DNA from: Nigrospora sphaerica
Taxonomy: Eukaryota > Ascomycota > Sordariomycetes > Amphisphaeriales > Apiosporaceae
Direction of reading: 5' to 3'
Assembly (NCBI GenBank): GCA_018287875.1
Contig: JAGVVL010000002.1
Location: 6,324,001 to 6,388,000 of the forward strand
DNA length: 64,000 nucleotides
The translations under genes were made by a program, and so were the position numbers. Below the pieces are notes generated by a model. The model saw only the letters and a list, made by a program, of their open reading frames with translations, was not told the DNA's origin and ran no database searches. The first letter of the stretch is position 1; every line of letters starts with the position of its first letter. Below are positions 11,181 through 20,956 of this stretch, piece after piece.

Positions 11181-12886
11181 TCATAGTTCCCTCTCGTCGC
11201 GGTGCTCATTGGAAAACACTCTTTCCAATTGTCCCGGGTCGCCTGGCGAAGTTCGATCACTAAAGGGGCCCCGAGATGATATATCAGAATATCTTGGGTT
11301 GATACTGCTCGAGTCGCCATCTTCGATGCCTGTGCCAGCTGGTCCAGAGGCTAGATAACCGCTGTCGGACATGAGAACATCATTGTCCTCGTCTGCATCC
11401 TCGTCTGCACATGGGCTAAACTCCTCCCGCCAAGCTCGTACCCGCCGTAGTCCGCTTAGTAGGCTAGTACTTGTAAGATCTTCCGTCTCGAAATTTCGAA
11501 AGTCCAGGGGCCCTTTGCCCTGCCAATGGCTGAATTTGAGTGTCGACTGAGGCTCGTACATAACGGCAGGAGGCGACAGCACGGTATTTGGACCGAAGAA
11601 ACCGGTCACAGAGTGGTTAGTCATGGGTTTTTCGTCTCGCCTGGGTAGAGTACTGTCGACAAAGTCATGTCGTGTCGGCCACACGTCCCTCCTTTCGCCT
11701 CTGAGGAGCTCTGATTCCTGATGATAAGCACCATCCTTCCGAGCTCGCTTGCCATGAGCCCGGATACTTGAGCTTCCTGTTCCATCTATTCCGGTCGTGA
11801 GCATTCCCATGCCTGGCAACAACGGGGACGTTCTGCGCTTGCGTTTTCCTGTTACGAAGAACAGAAAGTCCGGCTTCGCCTCGGCATCCGAGAACCCATC
11901 ACCTGGAGCCCATGATTGTTGAGGCTTTGCAGTGGCTTTGGGAAACCGGTACTGGTCAGAGTTGGGTTCCTTTCTGACAAGAAAGGCACCCTTTGGAATA
12001 TAGCCCTGTTGTTCATCTTGGGGGTCCCTATGACGTCCACGCGCCACATAACACTCACCAAGTATCGATGATTGCGAATTTTCTTTACTTCTTTCCAACG
12101 AAGTACGGCTCCCACTCTGTGATTTCCTCCGTCTCCCCTCTGCAATCAAAGCTTGTCTTTGGGAATCCTGTGGTGCCGGGACGCGGAGGACAGGGATTGA
12201 CAACTCTTTGGGACTTCGTTCTCGAGTGAGACTTCTGGAGAAAGGGTTTGGATGCCGTTTATTGGATGGGCCGCGGTGCGAACTGAAGCGATATCGCGTG
12301 CGACCCCTACTTGGAGTCCTTGACCGAGTGGGTACCCGTGAGGAATCCCGCCTCTCTGTGTCGACTCTCGATACATCGTGCAACGAGCTGGGACTTCCAC
12401 TTTTGCTGAACATCTCCAGTTTTGGCAAGACGATTCTGTTATCGTTTTCGTGGTTGTTGGGGCCGTCGTCTTCATCATTAGATGTGAGCACAATTGGTCT
12501 AAACTCGTCAGATACACGATTGACCTTTATATCCAACGAGCTGCCGAGGAGACATCGCTACGGGTTTCTTGTTAAGGGGTGTCTGACCTTTGCCTAGAAT
12601 TGCCTTCTAGGTGAGAGATGGCACTCACAGCTCTGTGCCTGGGTCTGCTGCCAATATGACGAGGGATCTCGTCTTTTGCAGCACTCGGATTGCCCTTGGA
12701 AGTAGCCTGCTGATTTAAAGAGGCGACGCACAATGATATCGCTCTTCTCGGGATGGGTACCGTCTTCTTCGCATCGGATAGCGGAGATAAAAGTGTGAAT
12801 CCGAAGAGGACGGGGTCTTGCGAGCTGTTAATCGAAGGCACCTCGTGTAGGCCAGTAGAAGATGATCGCTTGGCGTTTCGCGCCAT
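11181..12886 (-). CDS. Disordered Ser/Arg-rich protein of unknown function
   Basis: I do not recognise this protein. Exons are 12886-12629 and 12557-11181 (544 aa); the 71-bp intron joins two long open frames in phase 0. I chose the start MARNAKRSSS because the open frame upstream lacks protein-like character, but an in-frame start up to 13168 is possible. The protein is predicted to be largely disordered: an Arg/Ser-rich part (about residues 150-200, with RSRTPSRGRTRYRF), several basic KRKRR/KRARK clusters that could be nuclear localisation signals, and an acidic stretch near the C-terminus (DEDADEDNDVLMSDSGY). No enzyme motif, signal peptide or convincing transmembrane segment is visible. 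Nuclear location is inference. Confidence 0.6.
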
Positions 12887-13698
12887 CTTTATCTGGGGAT
12901 CTGGAACTAAGACCGAAGTAAGCGCGCATACAGTAGATATCGCAAGAATGCTTGTGTAAAGTGACGCGGCTCCTCCTGGCAGGGAACGAGTGCGCAAGCG
13001 ATAAATTGAGGAATCCAGGTTGGCACGTCGGCATTCTAGCTCGGACGTTCGATATTTGGTACTGGGTGTAGTTACGTAGAACTGGAAGGCGCATGCGAGT
13101 ACATAAGTAGCTGGTATCATGAGATTTGTCAACAAAAATGGCAGCCCCGGGGTAGCAGAGCGTTCCATAGACCCTTACATCTGGCAGGAGCACACTGGAG
13201 GACTCGAGTACCTCTTGCCAACACAACCGTCGGCACTGTTAGGAGAAGCAAGTGGATGACCCTGCATTCTACCAGCCTATATCCATGTACTGGTTGTCTT
13301 CTAAGAAACAAGAACGTTCCAGGCACTTCTCACCTGGCATAGGCAATAGATTCGTACGAATGCAAGTGGAAATTATTACTGTAGACGCACTGTGTGATCT
13401 GTACATCCATACTAAGCACTTAGATATGCCTCTCTTGGTGAAGGGTGCATATCAATATGGATCCGTGATTGTCTTCGACGTCTGATACGAGCCGTTATCC
13501 AGGAGAATTTGCTGTTTTTGTACCAAGTAGCTTGCATCTCGAATTGGACTACGAATACGTCTTCAAGGGAAGAATAATGCATTCCTTGCTTCGGTAAACT
13601 CGCTTCGACGGCTTTTCGTAAGGTCCCGTTGCCAAGCAACGCGGGCAGGTGCCTTTTGAATGCCATATCCACCGTGGCTTCTGATGAAGGAGTCTCAA
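12887..13698. other. Intergenic between the unknown protein gene and the aldo/keto reductase
   Basis: Both flanking genes are on the minus strand, so this is the upstream region of one and the 3' flank of the other. An open frame continues to 13168 from the downstream gene but looks non-coding beyond 12886. Confidence 0.45.
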
Positions 13699-15028
13699 CT
13701 ATTCGCCTACCTTGCTGGGTTTGATGGGCTGTGAGGGGTTAGACGACGTTCTGCCACGTTTCAGGGGTCAAGGGCAGAAATCTTACCTTTGCCTCGGGCA
13801 CGTAGTCGCAGGTACCCCCCATCTTGAGCAGCCAGACTTCGGCAGGATGGGCAGGGCTTGGACTGCCCCAGAGTAAGTTGTTCGGGAAGCCTATGTCGAA
13901 CGGGAGGGCACTCTCAATCTCCTTGATGTCCTCCTCGGAAAGGGAAAGAGTCAGAGCCTCGACGTTGGCCTTCAGGTGATCGACGGTACGGCAACCAATG
14001 ATGGGGAAGACGTAGGGCGTCTTGTGCATGACATAGGCTTGTGCAACCGAGGTGATGAGGGTGTTCTTGCGCTTGGCCACGGCCTCGAGAGCCTTGCTGA
14101 CTTTGATGTCCTCTTCGGTGGCCTGGACATTCCGGCCACCACCCTGCTGACGCTGCTCATCCGATTTGAACTTTCCGCCGCCGAGAGCCCCCCAAGGGCA
14201 AAGCCCCATGCCTTCATCCTTGGCCATAGGAATGATGTCACGCTCAAAGTCGCGGCTGGCCGCGGACCATCTTCCCTGGTACACGCTGAACTGACGCAGT
14301 CCGTGATCCCGGGCGTATTGGTTAGCCTTGGACACAACCCAAGCAGGCGTGTCGCTAACGCCAAGGTAGAGAACCTTCCCTTGGGTGACAAGAACATTCA
14401 AGGCCTGCGGAGAAGTTAGCGGTGTCGGCGGCGCCATGACTAAAGAGTGACGAGTATTCAAGAATCCACTGACCTGCATCATCTCGGGAATCGAGGTACT
14501 GTAATCCCACCAATGCACATACAGCTGTGTTCCGTGTCAGGAAAAGCATCATGTCGCGAGTCGAGATACGGTGCTCACGAGGTCGATATAGTCTGTCTGC
14601 AACTTGCGCAGACTGGCTGCTACCGAGGTATGCAAGCTCTTGGTGCCGTTTCCGGTGTTGTTGACCATGATTTCGCTGTCCTGGCCGGCCCTGAAATTGG
14701 TCGTATACTTCGTCGCGATGACCATCTGGTCCCGCACCGCCCGCTTCTTCATCCATTCGCCGATCCACATCTCGGATTCCTCAGCTTGGTAGTTGTTGGC
14801 CGTGTCAATGAAGTTGCCTCCTTGAGAGTAGAAAAAGTCCAGAATCTTCTCGGTTGTTTCCTTGTCACAAGCTCCCATGAGATCCTTCCAGGCGTCGCCA
14901 AAATTCATTGCACCGAGGCAGAGAGGACTAACACGGACCGAAGCCGTAGGGGACAAGATACGATAGCGAGCCAGAGGGCTCTGGGCAGGAGGGGCCAGAG
15001 GCAGCGGAGATTTAGCGGGAGGAGCCAT
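13699..15028 (-). CDS. Aldo/keto reductase, aryl-alcohol dehydrogenase type
   Basis: This is an NADPH-dependent oxidoreductase of the AAD/norsolorinic-acid-reductase-like branch of the aldo/keto reductases, acting on aryl aldehydes and alcohols; the natural substrate is unknown. Exons are 15028-14579, 14524-14474, 14404-13787 and 13728-13699 (382 aa). The catalytic tetrad can be placed: Asp75 and Tyr80 in FIDTANNY, Lys107 in IATKYT, and His154 in LYVHWWD. His154 lies on the 51-nt second exon. Further family signs are SPLCLGAMNFG and YLGVSDTPAWV. The 30-nt last exon gives the PIKPS ending after a 58-bp intron; without splicing the C-terminus would be longer and atypical. No biosynthetic-cluster enzymes are nearby, so a role in one is not supported. 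Confidence 0.9.
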
Positions 15029-16390
15029 TTTGAGTGTGGAACAGGTTAAACAATGGCAGACAAGTGGGTATTGGTAAGTGGTATTTCCTCTGGGGACTTT
15101 TGACGCCCAAAGAGCTGCCGGTCAGAGAGCCGAGCTGGTTGTTCGATTAGACTTGAGGCTCCCAGCACGATGGATGGAGGAGAAGAGTGTGTGATTGATG
15201 AAGTGTTCAGGCAGTCGCGAGGGCTAGGGGGCAGGCGACATGGATCTTATTGCAACTTTCCGAGAACAAAGTTACGACCTCGAAGCGGGGAAAAGAGGGG
15301 GTTGGGTTGAAGATACAGGCGGGTACGGATGTTGGAAGGGGCGGCGGCCGATGGATATCATACCTGTATATCGTACGTTCTTGCTGCGGAATTCGTTGCC
15401 GTTTACGTTCAACTGGAATGGGGCGGCAAGAAGGAAGGATCGGGGTCGCAACCCATATCTCCAAGGCCGGTAGTCATGGGGACTTATACCCAGTCTCCAA
15501 ATCCAGCTGTCTGCCCGGACTCCGGGCATATTTGCCCCCGAGGTAGGGAGCGGGTGTTTACCGCACGACTTCAGAGCATTGTGGAAGGCCAGTGCATGAT
15601 CTCATGGAGAAGCCTCTCGGCCACGCGCAGTGGCCAATCAGCTACACATCTGCCGTCTTTAACTTTCTAAAACTGGGGTCACTCGCAGTTAACCCAGCTT
15701 AAGTCCGATATAGAGGTAAGAGGTACTCAACCCACCATCCAGCCACGGTGCTTTCGTGCCCTCCCTTTTGTAGATTCATAGAAGTCTGGTTCTGTTAACC
15801 CCGGTGCTAGCATCGGAGGAGATCCATACGCCATGCAATCTCTGGCAAGGATCCGGGGTTGCGGGGTTCTAGCGGTATACTGTTAAGCTCCCCGCCTGTG
15901 GACTGCTTACGCACATCTGTTATGGTAGGGTCTATCTGGTAAGCACACGCGGGCTTAGAGCTCCCATTGAAGCCGTCTCATTCGAAATCCGGAATGGACA
16001 GGCGGGGGCGAAAAACTGAGGATTCATCATCGCTCTGGTCCACGAAGCCGTTCACGCGTATCGCTGCGGCGAATGCCATGGTCTTGCGGAAATGACGGGG
16101 AGTCGTTTCGATCTAAAACCCCGCCCCTCCGGCCCGCTCCGCTGTAGCATCAGGATAGGCGGCGGTCGGCACCAACCAACACATGTCAGACAAATTAGGT
16201 ACTATGTCTGACTGTAAGCTGAGCGAGACTAAAATGTATTAACAGCCAGTGCTGACGTGAGAATGATCGGCGACCCAATAGCTGGGCAACTAGCAAAGAG
16301 GGCCTAAGTGGAGTTTGTCCCCCACCAAAAGTCGAGACTAGTTATGAATGTAAATAAGAGATCCAGCCATCACCAACGCAAACAACAAAT
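15029..16390. other. Intergenic between the aldo/keto reductase and the tRNA-like gene
   Basis: The left part is the upstream region of the reductase. Open frames present are short and overlapping, and I support none as a gene. Confidence 0.5.
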
Positions 16391-16549
16391 TCCCGCTTGA
16401 CGCAGTGGTTAGCGTGTCGTGTGAGTAAACACCGATACATCATGATTTGTTGGATGCCGTAACTAACGCCAAGAAGTCTTATATTCATTGGGTAACCAAT
16501 CAATATGATAGAAATGCGAAAGTCGCCAGTTCGACCCTGGCAGTGGGAA
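16391..16549 (+). tRNA. tRNA-like gene with an 86-nt intron, anticodon uncertain
   Basis: All cloverleaf parts are present at standard sizes. The acceptor stem is 16391-16397 with 16542-16548 (one G-T pair), the D stem 16400-16403 with 16412-16415, and the anticodon stem 16417-16421 with 16515-16519 (two wobble pairs). The variable loop is 5 nt, and the T arm GCCAG-TTCGACC-CTGGC spans 16525-16541. A box A-like TGACGCAGTGG (16398-16408) and box B GTTCGACCC are visible, and a T8 tract follows 10 bases downstream. With the intron at the usual place after base 37 (16428-16513), the anticodon reads AGT (Thr), but base 33 is G instead of the near-universal U. It may be a degenerate or atypical tRNA. 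Confidence 0.6.
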
Positions 16550-16558
16550 ACCATAATC

Positions 16559-16566
16559 TTTTTTTT
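16559..16566 (+). terminator. RNA polymerase III T-tract terminator
   Basis: Eight consecutive T residues start 10 bases after the end of the tRNA-like gene, followed by a C and five more T. This is the expected stop signal for RNA polymerase III. Confidence 0.65.
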
Positions 16567-17442
16567 CTTTTTGCCCCATTCTCTCCCACTGCTCACGCCA
16601 GCTGGGCCGCCGTTGTCATTTTTGTTTTCTTCTTTTCAACTTTCGTCACTCGACGTGCCTACCTCCTGCTCTGGCACGTCACTCGGCGAGCTTGGATACG
16701 TGGCGCCCACTTTGCCTGTCCAGCCAAGTTTCCACTCATAGTTGCGGTTTTGTCCATCGACGCCGTCGAGGCATGGCGATGTGGTAGATAATACAAGAAG
16801 TTGATGGGCATCTGAACAATCCGCCGGGAGCCCAATCGGCTTGTGTACTTCCTCACGCGTGGAGCCAAATCTACGTTGTTGCCTGCGAGACAGTTTCCTG
16901 AGGTGCTCATACGCCATAGCGGTTTAGGCCAATGCACTCAGTGCTGAACGACAGGTCTGACGAGGTCTGCGTGCGCCGGTATCCCGAAGAACGTCTCGGC
17001 CTCGTAAAGCCGGCACATAGTCAGCTTCTAACTAACGAGAACGTGATTCCCAACAGTGGGTCCGATTGGTAGGCGACAACGCCCAACATCATGATGCTCA
17101 CGAGTGGACCCTGTAAGACTGGCTGCACTTTCTGGAGCCCGCCGGTCTCAAGATCATGGAAGTCTTGAGCGGCGGCAACGGGAAATCCACTCGAATGTGA
17201 GTTGGCTTGAGGCGACGGCGGTTAAATATGAACAGAGAAGCCCACAGACGGGCGCATAAAGCCTGCTACTTAGGGAAGAAGTGTACCGGATATCGTGAAT
17301 CAGCTATTTCATTTCGATCCAAAGCTATCTATCCCTAAGAAAACACTTCGTCCGCAACGTTCCTCCGATGGCCCGGGCCTCAGAACCATTAGAACGGCGG
17401 CGCATCAATAAAACCAGCGCTGGGCAACTCCGCGTGGGGAGT
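16567..17442. other. Intergenic between the tRNA-like gene and SYO1
   Basis: A minus-strand open frame of 93 codons (16917-16636) begins MAYEHLRKLSRRQQ and has a mixed amino-acid composition. It has no recognised relative, so it is not called as a gene. Nothing else was seen. Confidence 0.4.
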
Positions 17443-19488
17443 TCAGGGCTTGTGTTTTTGCTTGTACTGAATGAACCTCGAAATATTCAATATGGCCTCG
17501 TCCGCACGGGTTCGCAGTTCCGTCTGTGTCCTCTTATCCACCTGCTTAGCGGCCACCTTGAGCTTGGGGGTGACCTCCTCAAAGTGCTTCAGGAACCCAT
17601 CGCGCCAGAACACTTCTTTGTCGCAGGCGTGCTCTTCGTCACCGTATATGTCAAACAGCTGGTTGAGCGCCTCGACGGCGTCGGCGGTAGGAGTCTCAGG
17701 CAAAGCGGTCACGACCGTAAGCAAGAAAACGCCGATCTCGCGATTCAGCTCCATGGGGGCCGGGTCCAGGGCGAGCTGGCCGAGGACGCCGACGCACTTG
17801 ACACCCAAACTCTGGAAGGGGTCGTCGTTCTCGGCGGGCAGGCTCTTAGAGGCATGGTATAGCGAGATGAAGCGCTTGTGCTCGCCTCCTTCCAGGGGCG
17901 TCTGCTCATGGAGAGTGCGCGCGAGGGCCCATGCGAGACTCGTGACGATGGTGGCGAGCCCCACGTCGGAGGTGTCGCTGGAGAGAACCACCGCCACAAC
18001 CTGTTTCCAGACCATCTGGGCAATGGGTATCCATGCTTTTAGGATGGTTTCGTTCTGGGCGTCGGAGAAGTCGAGACACGATACAGTCCAGGCGATATTG
18101 CTGAGCGTCGTCACGGCGTGAGTCCGTATCAGCGAGCTGGATGCCTCGTTTTCACGAGGAGACTGAAAGGTCTTGATGACCTGGGGTATCGCGTCCTGCA
18201 TCAGCAACTTCAACGTGGGCAAGTCGTCGACGCCCGAGACAGCGTCGCTCTGGTCATCCGCACCCGTGACCATGTCCATGTCTGCCTCCATTTCGTCTTG
18301 ATCCATTTCGTCATCTTCCCCTTTGCCTTCGTCGTCCGACAGGCCCTCGTCCTCGTCCTCATCCTCGTCGTCCCCGTCCACCTCCATGCCCTCGTCCTTG
18401 GCGCCAGCGCCCTTGAACACCTCGTGCTGGGACTTGTTTCCTCTCATCAGCGATTCTTGCAGACTGGTTCCGATGGATGCCAAGATTTCCAGGGCCAGCT
18501 CCAGGACCTCGATAGGATCGCTGTCACTTTGGTCGCTAGGGGCGCCGGCTTGCTGCATGGACCCGCTCAGTGCTGGTATCAGAGCGGCGTCGCTGGAATT
18601 TTCGCGGCCGGGGTTTGCATCATCCCACTGCATAACTGTGAAAATGTTGTGGAGCACTCCACAGGCGAGGACGGCGCGCAAACCCCCACCAAGCTTGAAA
18701 GCCGCCAGTTGCTTGAAGCATTGGGTGCGGCTGTCACCAAGGATCCTTTCGACAAACTGGCGGTTGTCCTCTGACAGCGTCACCATGCACGATAGCGTGC
18801 TGTTGACTACAGCAGTGGGGACTGCGTCACTCCGGACGAGTGTAAACAGCAAGCTCAGGACTTGCTCGTTGGCGGCCACTGCCAGGAGGATGTCATCCTG
18901 TGCCTCAGCCAGAGCGGCAAGAATGTTGACCAAGGCCTGAGCGATGTTCCAAACGAGCGTTTGAGCAGCCTGAGGTGACTTGGCGAAAGAGGCCGCGTCG
19001 GGCCCGATGACAGAATCGGTAATCTGACGGCGTGTTAGCAACGGCGTGTAAGTACGACAACCAAGGGTACTTGGCGTGGCAGCACAACGCACCTTTTTAG
19101 CAGCGTTCTCGATGGCGGTCAGAACATCGATTCGGTACAGATGAACACAGAAGTCCGCCTCCTCTTCCTGGGCGAGCAACTTGAGAATCTCCCAGCCGGC
19201 GGCGCGGCCCTCCAGGCCGGCATCGGTGAGGGTCTCGGTGAGGATAATGGGGACGACCTGCTCACGCAATAACAACTTGCGACACTTGGGGTCCTGGATG
19301 ATGTTGGCAACGGCAGCAGCGGCGGCGCTGCGCTTCCCCGGCTCGGGGCTCTGAAGATCCCGGACGACAGGCAGAATACTCTTCTCCCGAAGCGCCGCCA
19401 GCTCAGGATCGGTAGGCGGTTTGACGGGCTTCTGGATGGGGTCTGACCGCTGGGGGCCCCGGGCCCTGTTGCGTCTGGATTTTCCCAT
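17443..19488 (-). CDS. SYO1: Symportin Syo1, ARM/HEAT-repeat chaperone of Rpl5 and Rpl11
   Basis: Syo1 binds Rpl5 and Rpl11 together and couples them to the import receptor Kap104 for co-import ahead of 5S RNP assembly. Exons are 19488-19093 and 19023-17443 (658 aa). The N-terminus MGKSRRNRARG, rich in basic residues and followed by PVKPPTDPELAALR, matches the family start with its nuclear import signal. Helical ARM-like repeats follow (KRSAAAAAVANIIQD and similar). An acidic loop of mostly Asp/Glu (about residues 340-395) interrupts the repeats, as in known Syo1, and HEAT-like repeats fill the C-terminal half. The 69-bp intron is in frame without a stop (23 extra residues if retained), but its donor, CTAAC branch site and CAG acceptor are good. 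Divergent from the glycosyltransferase gene. Confidence 0.9.
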   Translation of the reverse strand: MGKSRRNRARGPQRSDPIQKPVKPPTDPELAALREKSILPVVRDLQSPEPGKRSAAAAAVANIIQDPKCRKLLLREQVVPIILTETLTDAGLEGRAAGWEILKLLAQEEEADFCVHLYRIDVLTAIENAAKKVRCAATPSTLGCRTYTPLLTRRQITDSVIGPDAASFAKSPQAAQTLVWNIAQALVNILAALAEAQDDILLAVAANEQVLSLLFTLVRSDAVPTAVVNSTLSCMVTLSEDNRQFVERILGDSRTQCFKQLAAFKLGGGLRAVLACGVLHNIFTVMQWDDANPGRENSSDAALIPALSGSMQQAGAPSDQSDSDPIEVLELALEILASIGTSLQESLMRGNKSQHEVFKGAGAKDEGMEVDGDDEDEDEDEGLSDDEGKGEDDEMDQDEMEADMDMVTGADDQSDAVSGVDDLPTLKLLMQDAIPQVIKTFQSPRENEASSSLIRTHAVTTLSNIAWTVSCLDFSDAQNETILKAWIPIAQMVWKQVVAVVLSSDTSDVGLATIVTSLAWALARTLHEQTPLEGGEHKRFISLYHASKSLPAENDDPFQSLGVKCVGVLGQLALDPAPMELNREIGVFLLTVVTALPETPTADAVEALNQLFDIYGDEEHACDKEVFWRDGFLKHFEEVTPKLKVAAKQVDKRTQTELRTRADEAILNISRFIQYKQKHKP

Positions 19489-20956
19489 GGCGACCTAGCT
19501 GAGGTTCAATGATGGTGGACTAGAAGTATAGACCTGAAAAGAAGTGATGTCGGCTTGCGGCGCTTCGCCCAAACATCCATATGCGTCTCTCCCTCCGGCT
19601 TGTTAGATTTTGCATCGAACCGTTCAGCCCGGTTTAGCATCCGTTCCCGACGGTTGGTGACGAGAGTGGGGTTCTTGACGGTGCGGGTACAATATCCCAG
19701 CAGAAAACGGAAGACCCTTGAGTCTGGTGCAGAAACCTGTGCAAAGAAGATCGGCACTCCGCAGACGACACAATCCACGCACCCGGCGTCGTTGGTCATA
19801 CATACAGGTACATGCCCCCCGGTGCTCGATGATAATTGAAGAAGAGGTGCCTCATCTTTTTTACTTGGTCGACTTGCCAGGTATGGAGGGCGGGAGCTGG
19901 CTTTCTACCCAACCCACACTGCGCATGGCTAAAATGCATTTCGTTACACCCACTGAAAGAGGCTGATGGTTTGTCGGGCTGCCAATCTTTTCTTTAGCTC
20001 CAGTCTCCCTTCGCTCACGCACGACTTGTTCACTGTGTACTTGTTCTTGCGTTCGTTAGGTGTTTGCCTGGGTACTACTATGTCATCATCCGCCCTGGAG
20101 GGTCGGGACGAGCGGGAGACGATTGCTTTGCACTGGCGACATGGATCTTGAGGCACGCGATCAGCATGCTGGCGGGTATCCCCCTCTGGAGCTGCTACGG
20201 TCAGGCACCAGGGCACAGCAAGCAAACCCGCTGCAAATGCACATCCGTACCGTATTTGGGTACCTAGCGAAGGGTGCAGAAGGGTTCTGAACGAGGGGCC
20301 CGGCTGGGTACATGCCGTTAGCGGGCTTTCAGTCCCCAGAATACTTACATTAGTACTAACATGTACGATGTAGTTGCCCAAAGAAACCACTACCTCCGCA
20401 GGTACGATTCACCCCAGTTCTCGGTAAGATGTAGCTTTTTCATCCACTGCTGCATAAAACCGGCCACTCACGTCGCTTATTTTCCCGTCTTTGAATTTAA
20501 TTCGCGCTTTACCTAAAATAGAGCAAAGCCCCACAGTAACTAGTGGATAAATGGAAACTTGCCCATCCTACCTCGTACATACAATATGTACGTAGGGTAG
20601 TTGTAAGCAGCACCGGAGCTCTACCTACTTAGCTACTGTGACGGGCGGGGGATCGCTCCTTTTGGAGCACTTACAGTGAGTAGGGGTGCCCTTTTGCGTT
20701 AGGTACCTCCTCTTGCGTCCCGACTGCTTTCTGTCACGAACACCACCTCCGCGACCGCCGCCGCCGCCGCCGACCGCTGTTCCGATTCCCTTCCGCCAGA
20801 AACGGCCGCAGGGGTCTTTACCCGCAGCCACGAGCCCCGGCTGCCAGGTGTTCATTCGCCGTCGGACCTGGGAACTGAATCCCTCCGATGTGCATAGTGT
20901 TGCCGTCGGCCAGATAGCACCTTGGCTTCATCTCCCCCAAAAGGCACCCTGCGAGC
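19489..20956. other. Divergent intergenic region of SYO1 and the glycosyltransferase
   Basis: The 1.47 kb between start codons hold both promoters. An imperfect inverted repeat, CGTACATA/TATGTACG with a 3-nt loop, lies at about 20574-20592. A minus-strand ATG near 19799 opens a frame with a CxxCxxC motif (see findings). No gene is supported. Confidence 0.45.

Noticed and set aside
16636..16917. Minus-strand open frame of 93 codons starting MAYEHLRKLSRRQQ
   Set aside because: Composition is protein-like but there is no relative, no clear promoter and no splice partner; kept only as a remark.
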